Of a stretch of DNA of 8,738 bases, positions 1 through 6,448 are shown piece by piece (position 1 is the first letter of the stretch; each line of letters opens with the position of its first letter). The position numbers and the translations under genes are program-made. Under the pieces are notes generated by a model. The model was given only the letters and a program-made list of their open reading frames with translations. It had not been told where the DNA came from and searched no databases. Source of the stretch: Candidatus Atribacteria bacterium (GTDB taxonomy: Bacteria; Atribacterota; Phoenicimicrobiia; Phoenicimicrobiales; Stramentimicrobiaceae); contig JAFGSC010000302.1 in assembly GCA_016934875.1 (NCBI GenBank), positions 1 through 8,738 on the forward strand, in the 5' to 3' direction.

Positions 1-53
1 AATTACAAAACGTATTTTTAATTATAGAATATATTATTTTTGGAGAGCCAGGC

Positions 54-100
54 AATAACCAGCCCTTTGGCATTTTGCCGAAGAGCTGGTTATTTTTCTT
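54..100 (+). terminator. Rho-independent terminator of an upstream gene
   Basis: Arms AATAACCAGC (54-63) and GCTGGTTATT (85-94) are perfectly complementary over 10 bp. Inside them, after one C-A mismatch, CTTTGGCA (65-72) pairs with TGCCGAAG (76-83, one G-T wobble) around a 3-nt loop, so the hairpin is nearly continuous. A run of T follows directly (93-97, then CTT), which is the classical intrinsic terminator layout on the plus strand. It must serve a plus-strand gene left of the window. It lies about 60 bp beyond the stop of the convergent lacI-type gene. The stem could stop that transcript too, but no T tract follows it on the minus strand. Confidence 0.85.
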
Positions 101-159
101 ATGCATTATTTTATAGAAAAAGAAGGACTTTTAATCATTTGTGAAATAGATCCGATTAT

Positions 160-1182
160 TTATACACGTTTTATGACACTTTTTCTTTCAACAATGGTAG
201 TATTTACTTCTATTCTTAGTGTTTCGGCAGGTGCTTCATCTATTCTTTCAACAAGGCGCTTTAAGGCAATCATACCCATTCTTTGTTTATAAACCATTAC
301 AGTAGTTAACGGAGGATCAATCATCTCACAAAATGGCATATCGTCAAAGCCTATAACTGAAACATCTTGCGGAATTCTAATTCCAAATTCCTTCATAGCT
401 TTAATTGCGCCAAAGGCTATTATATCGTTATCAGCAAAGAGAGCAGTGGGTAATTTAGGCTTACTCTCTAGAATATTGAACATATTTTTGTAGGAACCAT
501 CTATCGTTGACTCTAGAGAGAAGATGAGATTTTCATTGAGCTTTAATCCTTTATTATGAATAGCCTTTTTAAATCCAGCCATTCTATGATCAAAATTGTT
601 TATCCATACTGAGCTATGTAGATAGCCAATATCTCTATGTCCTAATTCAAAAAGATAGCATGTGGCTTTATAAGCGCCTTCCAGGTTATTGATTATTACA
701 GTATCAAGGTTTTCACTTTCGAAATAACTATCTAATAACAGTAGTGGAATACTTAAATTTTTGAAAGGCTTGAGATCTTCTTTGGTCATTTCAGTGGCTA
801 ATAACATAATGCCATCTGGAGATGTTTTTTCAATGATATGAAGTATTTTCATTAAGTTATCTTTGTTTTCATCCATATATGTTACAATCAGGTTGTAGCC
901 AAGGCTACGTGCTTCTCTATCGATTCCTTCCATTAATGCAGAAAAAAATGGTGTGTCAGATACCACAAGACCATGTTTTTTATAGATGATAAAACGTATG
1001 TTGCGGTTATGGGCAAGAGCAGATTTTGAGAGTATATTAGTGTTATATCCCATTTGTTCGATTACTTTTAAGATCTTTCTACGCGTTTCCTCGCTAACAC
1101 CTGGTTTGTTATTTAGCGCAAATGAAACAGCAGATGGTGATATAGACAATTTTTTGGCGATATCTTTTGCTTTTAATTTCAT
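160..1182 (-). CDS. LacI-family transcriptional repressor
   Basis: A 340-residue DNA-binding regulator, normal length for the LacI/GalR family. Residues 3-50 are the helix-turn-helix head (KAKDIAKKLSISPSAVSFAL, then NNKPGVSEETRRKIL). Residues 58-340 form a periplasmic-binding-protein-like effector domain, with the usual ADNDIIAFGAIKAMKEFG and VSVIGFDDMP segments near 250-285. The hinge region reads GYNTNILSKSALA: the leucine that LacI inserts into the minor groove (Leu56, Tyr+9) aligns with Ala55, and Leu sits one residue later, so operator geometry may differ from LacI. The ATG at 1182 follows AAGAAAGG with 10-nt spacing. The gene is divergent from the sugar operon and is its likely local regulator; the effector is unknown but is probably the imported sugar or a derivative. 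The family call is firm; the regulon is inferred. Confidence 0.93.
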   Translation of the reverse strand: MKLKAKDIAKKLSISPSAVSFALNNKPGVSEETRRKILKVIEQMGYNTNILSKSALAHNRNIRFIIYKKHGLVVSDTPFFSALMEGIDREARSLGYNLIVTYMDENKDNLMKILHIIEKTSPDGIMLLATEMTKEDLKPFKNLSIPLLLLDSYFESENLDTVIINNLEGAYKATCYLFELGHRDIGYLHSSVWINNFDHRMAGFKKAIHNKGLKLNENLIFSLESTIDGSYKNMFNILESKPKLPTALFADNDIIAFGAIKAMKEFGIRIPQDVSVIGFDDMPFCEMIDPPLTTVMVYKQRMGMIALKRLVERIDEAPAETLRIEVNTTIVERKSVIKRV

Positions 1183-1208
1183 AATATATTTACCTTTCTT
1201 GGGGAATC

Positions 1209-1228
1209 TAAAGTTAATTTAAACTTTA
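1209..1228. promoter_or_regulatory. Inverted repeat, candidate autoregulatory operator
   Basis: TAAAGTTAATTTAAACTTTA is an inverted repeat with perfect 7-bp arms (TAAAGTT / AACTTTA) around 6 bp. It lies just downstream of the predicted start point (about 1230) of the regulator gene and ends 27 bp before its ATG, where a bound repressor would block transcription. It lacks the central CG of the classical LacI-family operator, so assignment to this repressor is inference. Confidence 0.5.
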
Positions 1229-1236
1229 ATAAATAT

Positions 1237-1265
1237 ATTCTATTGCATATTGAGAATAAAATCAA
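1237..1265 (-). promoter_or_regulatory. Predicted sigma-70-type promoter of the regulator gene
   Basis: On the minus strand, TTGATT (1265-1260) and TAGAAT (1242-1237) are separated by exactly 17 bp. The -35 matches 4 of 6 and the -10 matches 5 of 6 consensus bases. The predicted start near 1230 leaves a leader of about 48 nt before the ATG at 1182. Such AT-rich DNA yields chance matches, but spacing and position are right. Confidence 0.6.
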
Positions 1266-1443
1266 CTAAAATAATAATAAATTTATTTAGTGCGTAATTC
1301 AATTTTTAAAATACATTGTAGTTTATCGAACATAAAAAGTTAATTATCTATAAAATATAGAAAGATGTTGAAGTTTTTAAACTCATAAAAAGCAATATCT
1401 GAGTATCATAAGTTCAATGTAAAATTTTATATATATATTATTA

Positions 1444-1472
1444 TTGACATGAATTAATAAAAATGATATAAA
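1444..1472 (+). promoter_or_regulatory. Predicted strong promoter of the transport operon
   Basis: A perfect -35 TTGACA (1444-1449), a 17-bp spacer and TATAAA (1467-1472) form a near-consensus housekeeping promoter. TG at 1464-1465 also gives an extended -10 (TGATATAAA). Transcription would begin near 1479, leaving a leader of roughly 165 nt before the DUF2291 gene. A promoter this close to consensus would normally need a repressor, which fits the divergent LacI-type gene. Confidence 0.75.
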
Positions 1473-1492
1473 TGTAATTAATATATTTAGTA

Positions 1493-1527
1493 TTTTACTT
1501 TATTTATTTATATATAATAAAGTAAAA
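1493..1527. repeat. Inverted repeat in the operon leader
   Basis: TTTTACTTTA (1493-1502) and TAAAGTAAAA (1518-1527) are perfect 10-bp inverted repeats around 15 AT-only bases. The left arm begins about 14 bp downstream of the predicted operon start point. The arms carry the same TAAAGT/ACTTTA hexamer as the inverted repeat before the regulator gene, but in divergent instead of convergent orientation. It could be a protein-binding site or an RNA hairpin. No T tract follows on the plus strand, so it is not a terminator there. Confidence 0.5.
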
Positions 1528-1591
1528 AATATTGAATAATAATATAATATAATAACTCTTCTTATTTAAAATACCAAGAAATGATAACATG

Positions 1592-1607
1592 TTTTAATCG
1601 TTTATAA
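1592..1607. promoter_or_regulatory. Candidate LacI-family operator core
   Basis: TTTTAATCGTTTATAA is symmetric about the central CG (1599/1600), with 6 of 8 base pairs matching, and contains AAnCGnTT, the core typical of LacI/GalR-family operators. It lies about 40 bp before the DUF2291 start codon and well inside the predicted leader, where a repressor could act as a roadblock. The call rests on the family consensus only. Confidence 0.4.
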
Positions 1608-1643
1608 ATTTGTTTCCTATACACCGCGAACAGGGGGTAAAAT

Positions 1644-2363
1644 ATGGAATTCAAAAAAGACAAGATTAAAATCTTCATTATTGCCATATCGATTGTTGGT
1701 TTAGCAATTGTATCTTGGATTTACGGCTTTACCGTTGTTTCAATTCAACAAGTAGAAGAGATGAAGATCGATGAAAAATTCGATCCGAAAGCTTTTGTAG
1801 ATGGGATATGGGAGAATAAACTCATTCCTACCATTAATGAAAAAGCGGTTGATTTATCTCTTGTGCTGGGAAAAATAAAACCTGATGATAGTGGTTTTGC
1901 CTCAATAGATAGCCTGATTCCCATTGCCAACAATTATGGTCTGATCACGGTAGGTGAAGCCCATGCTTATATCGTTAAGGGACAAGGCAAGGTAGTCGAT
2001 GTTAATACCAAAACCAGTATCGGAACACTCGAACTCATGCTTGATGGATATACAGGTCCTATCAAAGTAAAATTTTATATTGGTCCGCGGATTCCAAGCG
2101 ATGAGAGTTCGGTGCGAGATGCTGTGGGCTTTATTAATTTTGGAGATTTCAAAGAGCAAACCGAGTATGGCAAAGTCGCTCTGGAAATTAACAAACGCAG
2201 CATGAGTCAAGTTGACCTTCCACCCGACAAAGATACTTTACAAGGCAAAAAGATTAGTTTCCATGGGGTATTTACGATCCGCACCTTTAATTTGACCAAA
2301 ATCGATATGAATGAGATCAAAATCGTCCCAATCCAAATAGATATCGTGAAGGTAACACCATGA
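1644..2363 (+). CDS. DUF2291 family membrane-anchored protein linked to sugar ABC transporter
   Basis: A 239-residue protein. Residues 8-28 form one hydrophobic N-terminal helix after a Lys-rich start, so the rest should face the outside or periplasm. The remainder matches what I recall of DUF2291: FDPKAFVDGIWENKLIP (46-62), AYIVKGQGKVVDVNTKTSIGT (108-128), YIGPRIPSDESSVRDAVGFI (145-164) with FGDFKEQTEYGKVALEIN after it, and a C-terminal GKKISFHGVFTI. The family is described as predicted periplasmic lipoproteins, but no lipobox Cys follows the helix here, so this copy is probably anchored by the uncleaved helix. SD AGGGGGT precedes the ATG by about 6 nt. Its stop overlaps the ATPase start by 4 bp (ATGA), so the two are translated together. 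Its function is not established; a role in assembly of, or delivery to, this transporter is inference. Confidence 0.85.
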   Translation: MEFKKDKIKIFIIAISIVGLAIVSWIYGFTVVSIQQVEEMKIDEKFDPKAFVDGIWENKLIPTINEKAVDLSLVLGKIKPDDSGFASIDSLIPIANNYGLITVGEAHAYIVKGQGKVVDVNTKTSIGTLELMLDGYTGPIKVKFYIGPRIPSDESSVRDAVGFINFGDFKEQTEYGKVALEINKRSMSQVDLPPDKDTLQGKKISFHGVFTIRTFNLTKIDMNEIKIVPIQIDIVKVTP

Positions 2364-3949
2364 TCAAATCATCCACGGTTAATAACTTGTCTTACCCAGA
2401 TACGGGTGTGATCATGCGTACTGAAAACATTACCAAGGTGTTTCCTGGCACAGTAGCCTTGAATCAGGTGAATTACAAAATATATAAGGGAAAGATTAAC
2501 GTTCTTGTTGGAGAAAACGGAGCTGGTAAGTCAACGTTAATGAAAATACTGGTTGGCAATGAGCAATATACCAAGGGGAGAGTTATCTTAGAGGGAGAAG
2601 ATATCCACGTAAGGTCCCCTCAGGATGCGAGTCGCCATGGCATTAGTATCATCTACCAGGAACTTGATTTATGTCCCAACATGAGTATAGCTGAGAATAT
2701 TTTCCTGGCGCGCGAGGTCGTTCATAATGGCATCATTGATAAGAAAATGCAACAACATCTTGCCCACGGGTTAATCCAGCGCCTGGAACACAAAATTAAC
2801 CCAAGCACCCTGGTGGGTGACCTACGCATCGGCGCACAGCAGATTGTGGCAATTGCCAAAGCGCTGTCACAAAATGCACAGATTCTGGTTATGGATGAGC
2901 CTACTTCGGCTTTGAATACTGCTGAAGTCAAAGTGCTTTTCCGCCTCATTTATGAGCTTAAGTCAAAAGGAATTACCATAGTCTATATTTCACATAAATT
3001 GGATGAAATACTACAAATAGGTGACTGCATTACTGTACTGCGCGATGGGAGCATCGTAGCCGAAGAAGCTGTAAAAAATGTCGATATGCACTGGATTATT
3101 GAAAAGATGATAGGCAGAAAGTTAGAGGCATTGTTCACACATAAAGAGCACAAGATTGGTGAAACGCTGTTTCGCGTAGAAGACATAACCTTACCCAGGG
3201 TTGGTGGAGGGTATGTTGTCAATCATGCCTCTTTCGATTTACATAAAGGTGAAATCCTGGGCATTTATGGCTTGAAAGGCGCCGGCAGGTCCGAGATGTT
3301 CGAATGTCTTATAGGCGCCAACCCTCGAGCGACAGGTAAAATTTGGCTCGGAGATCAAGACATTGGGGGGTATACGACATTAAAACGTATTCAGGCGGGA
3401 CTTGTGCTAGTGCCGGAAGACCGGCAACGAGATGGTCTTGTGCTAACCTTATCGGTTGCTCATAACATGATCCTGGCTAGCTTGAAAAAATATCTTGACC
3501 GTTTTGGATTATTTTTAGTTAGCAATAAAGAAAAGAAAGCTGTTAACGCCTCAATTAAGGAATTGTCTATTAGAGTTGCTGACCCTAAAAATCCCGTCGT
3601 ATCTCTCAGTGGTGGCAACCAGCAAAAAGTAGTTGTAGCCAAGGGTTTACTCACAAGCCCCAAAGTACTGATGTTGGATGAACCGACACGAGGTATCGAT
3701 GTAGGCGCAAAACACGAGATCTTTGAAATTATGGAGGATTTAGCCGAGCAAGGATATGGCGTCTTGTTTGTCTCATCTGAGTTAAAGGAGATCCTGGCAA
3801 TGTCAGATCGTATCCTGGTCATGTCAAAAGGTACAATTACCGGTGAATTTACAAGAGAAGAGGCAAACGAAGCAAAGCTGATTGATGCATTAGTTCTTGG
3901 TAACGGGTTAAAAAATAAAAATGTAAACAATAAACAGGAGGTAAAGTAA
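2360..3949 (+). CDS. Sugar ABC transporter ATP-binding protein, RbsA-type (CUT2)
   Basis: A 529-residue cytoplasmic ATPase with two fused ABC cassettes, the usual size for RbsA/MglA/XylG. Cassette 1: Walker A GENGAGKST (51-59), signature-like LRIGAQQ (155-161), Walker B ILVMDE (175-180), H-loop His212. Cassette 2: degenerate Walker A GLKGAGRSE (304-312, Lys replaced by Arg), canonical LSGGNQQK (416-423), Walker B VLMLDE (436-441), and Ser instead of His in the H-loop (VSSEL). This asymmetry is normal for the family and implies one main catalytic site. The start at 2360 is chosen because its ATG overlaps the DUF2291 stop and AAGGT lies about 6 nt upstream. ATG 2414 (residue 19) is possible but lacks that coupling. 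It powers the permease that follows. Confidence 0.95.
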   Translation: MIKSSTVNNLSYPDTGVIMRTENITKVFPGTVALNQVNYKIYKGKINVLVGENGAGKSTLMKILVGNEQYTKGRVILEGEDIHVRSPQDASRHGISIIYQELDLCPNMSIAENIFLAREVVHNGIIDKKMQQHLAHGLIQRLEHKINPSTLVGDLRIGAQQIVAIAKALSQNAQILVMDEPTSALNTAEVKVLFRLIYELKSKGITIVYISHKLDEILQIGDCITVLRDGSIVAEEAVKNVDMHWIIEKMIGRKLEALFTHKEHKIGETLFRVEDITLPRVGGGYVVNHASFDLHKGEILGIYGLKGAGRSEMFECLIGANPRATGKIWLGDQDIGGYTTLKRIQAGLVLVPEDRQRDGLVLTLSVAHNMILASLKKYLDRFGLFLVSNKEKKAVNASIKELSIRVADPKNPVVSLSGGNQQKVVVAKGLLTSPKVLMLDEPTRGIDVGAKHEIFEIMEDLAEQGYGVLFVSSELKEILAMSDRILVMSKGTITGEFTREEANEAKLIDALVLGNGLKNKNVNNKQEVK

Positions 3950-3951
3950 AT

Positions 3952-5022
3952 ATGAGTGAAGGTAAAGCTACCAAGACGAAGCAATTGTCACATATCACTA
4001 AGATAGATATCCAACAGTTGATTTTACGCGGTCGGGTGTTCCTTGCATTGATTATAGTTATTACAGTGTTTGCATTACTCTCACCCGGATTCCTGAACAT
4101 AGCTAATCTTATTATCATGTCGAAACATGTAGCAATCTTTGCGATATTGGGTATTGGTATGACATTTGTAATCTTGTCTGCTGGAATCGATCTATCCGTA
4201 GGTTCAATTGTTGGTCTATCTGCAATGATTGCCGGTGGATTGATCAATGAGGGCATCCAGCTGCCCCAGTTTGGAGTGATTATATACCCGAATGCCTGGA
4301 TGGTTATTATTATTACGTTGCTTGTAGGCATATTAATGGGTGCAATCAATGGTATAGTGATTACTCGTTTCAAAGTAGCTCCCTTCATCGCAACTCTCGG
4401 GATGCTGTACATAGCACGCGGTTTTGCCGGATTACGAAACAATGGTTACACTTTTTCTAACATAATTGGTAAAGCTGAATTTGGAAACACAGGTTTTGAC
4501 AAATTGGGTGCTAGTACCTTTTTGGGTCTTGACTATTCTATCTGGATTATGTTGGTCTTTGGGCTGGTAGCTTACTTCGTCACTACGAGATTACCTTTTG
4601 GCCGACATGTGTATGCGCTTGGCGGCAATCGGCGTGCCGCTGCACTCTCCGGTGTGCGTACCAATCGAACTGTAACAATTGTCTATATGATCAGTGGGTT
4701 ATGCTCGGCTATGGTAGGACTGATTATCGCCTCACAATTGGTAGCTGCTCATCCGGCAACTGGTGATTCCTTTGAATTAACCGCCATTGCCGCAGTTGTT
4801 TTAGGGGGAACTTCTTTAATGGGTGGTCGCGGTAGCATCGGCGGCACAATCATTGGTGCCTTTGTCATCGGAGTACTTAGCGATGGGCTGGTTATATTAG
4901 GCTTTTCCACCTTCTTACAAAAAATAATCAAAGGTATAGTGATTGTGGGAGCAGTGGTCATCGACCAGATACAGATAGGTATGCAGGAGCGTATTGCATT
5001 ACAACGACAAGAATTAAAATAA
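3952..5022 (+). CDS. Sugar ABC transporter permease, RbsC-type
   Basis: A 356-residue inner-membrane protein of the BPD_transp_2 family. A charged N-terminal tail of about 27 residues precedes a series of hydrophobic helices. Hallmarks are AGIDLSVGS (77-85), PFGRHVYALGGNRRAAALSGV (215-235), and TAIAAVVLGGTSLMGGRG (277-294) followed by SIGGTIIGAFVIGVL. SD AGGAGGT (3936-3942) is buried in the last codons of the ATPase gene, which ends 2 bp before this ATG; both genes are clearly cotranscribed. Only one permease gene is present, so the channel should be a homodimer, as for RbsC. The sequence shows a CUT2 monosaccharide importer but does not identify the sugar. Confidence 0.95.
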   Translation: MSEGKATKTKQLSHITKIDIQQLILRGRVFLALIIVITVFALLSPGFLNIANLIIMSKHVAIFAILGIGMTFVILSAGIDLSVGSIVGLSAMIAGGLINEGIQLPQFGVIIYPNAWMVIIITLLVGILMGAINGIVITRFKVAPFIATLGMLYIARGFAGLRNNGYTFSNIIGKAEFGNTGFDKLGASTFLGLDYSIWIMLVFGLVAYFVTTRLPFGRHVYALGGNRRAAALSGVRTNRTVTIVYMISGLCSAMVGLIIASQLVAAHPATGDSFELTAIAAVVLGGTSLMGGRGSIGGTIIGAFVIGVLSDGLVILGFSTFLQKIIKGIVIVGAVVIDQIQIGMQERIALQRQELK

Positions 5023-5182
5023 CGACTGGATCATTAAAGATATTTAAAGGTTTCAGGCTACACGCAATTATAAAAATTAATATTTGCTATCCACCATTTT
5101 AAAAAGGGAAAGAGTTAAAAAATAACTTTTAAAATTAGTTATCTATAAAGGGTTTTGGGGCTGGAGAGTAGATTAAAATCAG

Positions 5183-5235
5183 GTGTCCTTGAATACTGTC
5201 AATCAGTAAGTATTTTAAAATTACGAGAAGGACAC
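5183..5235 (+). repeat. Nested inverted repeat in the binding-protein leader
   Basis: GTGTCCTT (5183-5190) and AAGGACAC (5228-5235) are perfect 8-bp complements. Between them, AATACT (5192-5197) can pair with AGTATT (5209-5214). Alternatively TACTG (5194-5198) pairs with CAGTA (5204-5208) around TCAAT. The two inner helices are mutually exclusive. No T tract follows, so this is not a simple terminator. It may be a leader RNA structure, an RNA-processing site or a protein site. Confidence 0.5.
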
Positions 5236-5301
5236 AATATAAAAAAGAAAAAGGGGGTGATAATAAACTAAAATGTATTTAGTTTGCTTACAAGTGATTA
5301 A

Positions 5302-5307
5302 TATAAT
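5302..5307 (+). promoter_or_regulatory. Possible -10 element for the binding-protein gene
   Basis: A perfect TATAAT lies 28 bp before the ATG and would give a leader of about 20 nt including the GGAGG site. The correctly spaced -35 position (5279-5284) is poor, and the TTGCTT at 5284-5289 is too close (12 bp). In sequence this AT-rich a lone -10 is weak evidence. Confidence 0.25.
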
Positions 5308-5335
5308 TTATTAAATTAAATGGAGGAACAGAAAG

Positions 5336-6289
5336 ATGATAAAGAAAAGTTTATTAATAGTTCTTGTTGGTGTTTTGTTAGTATCTATAAGTTCACTTGG
5401 AGTATTTGCACAAGCAGGGTCAAAAACGATAGCCGTTATAGTGCCACCGGTGGAAAATCCCTTCTTTGGAACCATGCAGGTAATAGCTGCAGCCAAGGCT
5501 GAGGAGCTGGGTTACAAAACAATTAAGCTGGTCCATGATGATGATGCCAATAAACAAATGGAGCTGTTCGAGACCGTTATTGCCCAGGGTGTTTCAGCGA
5601 TTATTCTGGATAATGCCGGAGCTGATGCCACTGTAGCAGCAATTCAGAAGGCCAAGGATGCAGGCATTGGCTGTTTCCTGGTAGACCGAGAAATTACCAA
5701 GGAAGGTGTAGCAGTATCTCAGATTATATCCAATAACTACCAGGGTGCTACCATCCTGGCAGAGTACTTTGTTGAGTTAATGGCCGAAGAAGGCAAATTT
5801 GTAGAGCTAACCGGTAAAGATACTGATACCAACGCTCACGTTCGTTCACAGGGTTATCATGACGTTCTTGATGAAATTTCTGGTATGGAGATGGTTGCCC
5901 AGCAAACAGCTAACTGGAGTCAAACAGAAGGTTATAGTGTAATGGAAACTCTGCTGCAGCAACATCCCGACATTAAGGGTGTGATCTGTGGCAATGATAC
6001 TATGGCCTTAGGCGCCCAAGCTGCCTTGTTGACAGCTGGAAGAGCCGATGTAATTTGTGTTGGGTTCGATGGCAGCGATGAAGCTATTGAGTCCATTATG
6101 AAAGGTGAATTGAAGGCTACATCATTACAACCAGTAGCTGAGATGGCTATACAGGCTGCTGTCCAAGCTGACAGTTGGATTAAAACCGGTAAGACAGGTA
6201 AACCTGAGAAACAATCTATCGATATGGTATTACTTACACCGGAAAATGCTGACCAGTATGAAAAATATGCCCCCAAACCGAAAGAATAA
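5336..6289 (+). CDS. Sugar ABC transporter substrate-binding protein, RbsB-like
   Basis: A 317-residue periplasmic-binding protein (Peripla_BP_4 type). Residues 1-27 are a signal peptide ending VFAQA, with cleavage after Ala25 or Ala27 and no lipobox Cys, so the mature protein should be soluble in a periplasm. GGAGG (5322-5326) precedes the ATG by 9 nt. Hand alignment with E. coli RbsB places its ribose contacts here: Asn13, Phe15 and Phe16 are Asn41, Phe43 and Phe44; Asp89-Arg90 are Asp118-Arg119; Arg141 is Arg170; Asn190 is Asn220; Asp215 is Asp245; Gln235 is Gln265. Only Phe164 differs (Trp194). The pocket is therefore built for a ribose-like pyranose, although a relative such as another aldopentose is possible. 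It delivers ligand to the permease and ATPase encoded upstream. A 313-bp gap before it and a large stem-loop after it suggest separate control of its abundance. Confidence 0.94.
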   Translation: MIKKSLLIVLVGVLLVSISSLGVFAQAGSKTIAVIVPPVENPFFGTMQVIAAAKAEELGYKTIKLVHDDDANKQMELFETVIAQGVSAIILDNAGADATVAAIQKAKDAGIGCFLVDREITKEGVAVSQIISNNYQGATILAEYFVELMAEEGKFVELTGKDTDTNAHVRSQGYHDVLDEISGMEMVAQQTANWSQTEGYSVMETLLQQHPDIKGVICGNDTMALGAQAALLTAGRADVICVGFDGSDEAIESIMKGELKATSLQPVAEMAIQAAVQADSWIKTGKTGKPEKQSIDMVLLTPENADQYEKYAPKPKE

Positions 6290-6313
6290 ACTAGAGAAAT
6301 AGGAATTTCTAAG

Positions 6314-6365
6314 GATGGAGGTGGCGCAAATACTGTGGTAAAAAGTATGCAGTACCACCTCCATC
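6314..6365 (+). other. Large intercistronic stem-loop
   Basis: GATGGAGGTGG (6314-6324) and CCACCTCCATC (6355-6365) form a perfect 11-bp, GC-rich stem. Inside, GC (6326-6327) pairs with GC (6349-6350) and ATACT (6330-6334) with AGTAT (6344-6348), extending the helix. A smaller hairpin AGAAAT/ATTTCT (6295-6310) sits just before it. No T tract follows, so it is unlikely to be a full terminator. Its place after a binding-protein gene suits an mRNA 3'-end stabiliser or partial attenuator that raises binding-protein level relative to the downstream enzymes. Confidence 0.75.
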
Positions 6366-6427
6366 ATAGTTATCTTCGATTACAAGTGAATTTATTATCG
6401 GCGTATCGGGTGACGGAAGGGTTTAAG

Positions 6428-6434
6428 AAAGGAG
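6428..6434 (+). promoter_or_regulatory. Ribosome binding site deciding the isomerase start
   Basis: AAAGGAG lies 14 nt before the ATG at 6449, longer than the usual 5-10 nt. It is the only good site outside the big stem-loop. The stronger GGAGGTGG upstream is sequestered in the stem and precedes a GTG that lies in the loop. Confidence 0.5.
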
Positions 6435-6448
6435 AAAATAAAATAGTT

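Larger units (their letters stand above)
5023..5335 (+). other. 313-bp intergenic region before the binding-protein gene
   Basis: No convincing gene and no T-tailed terminator after the permease, so read-through into the binding-protein gene is possible. It holds: (1) a 21-nt inverted repeat with 6-bp arms ATAACT/AGTTAT at 5122-5142; (2) overlapping it, a 19-nt segment (5131-5149) matching the main control region (1336-1354) at 17 of 19 positions; (3) nested inverted repeats at 5183-5235; (4) a purine-rich stretch ending in GGGGGTGA (5253-5260); (5) TATAAT at 5302-5307. A 13-codon ORF (5273-5314) follows the purine stretch but is probably chance. The length and structure suggest a separately controlled transcript for the binding protein. 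Confidence 0.6.

Noticed and set aside
1..53. Possible tail of an upstream plus-strand gene
   Set aside because: A terminator implies one, but the first 53 bases give no recognisable protein end in any frame, so no partial gene is annotated.
101..292. 63-codon plus-strand ORF between the terminator and the regulator
   Set aside because: Most of it overlaps the C-terminal coding end of the LacI-type gene in antisense, it begins just after a terminator and it has no ribosome site.
1586..1593. AACATGTT palindrome near the DUF2291 gene
   Set aside because: Only 8 bp with no symmetric extension; the adjacent AAnCGnTT site is a better operator candidate.
3460..4442. Minus-strand open frames of 174 and 197 codons opposite the ATPase and permease
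   Set aside because: They lie antisense to clearly recognisable transporter genes, overlap one another and have no family-like sequence.
5273..5314. 13-codon ORF after GGGGGTGA, a possible leader peptide
   Set aside because: Very short, no informative codon runs, 12-nt spacing and AT-rich context; chance is the simplest explanation.
5932..6276. 114-codon minus-strand frame opposite the binding protein
   Set aside because: Antisense shadow of a gene with conserved ligand-binding residues; no recognisable domain.
6335..6448. N-terminal extension of the isomerase from GTG 6335
   Set aside because: The start sits in the loop of a strong hairpin, the 38 extra residues look unlike the family, and family-like sequence begins right after ATG 6449.
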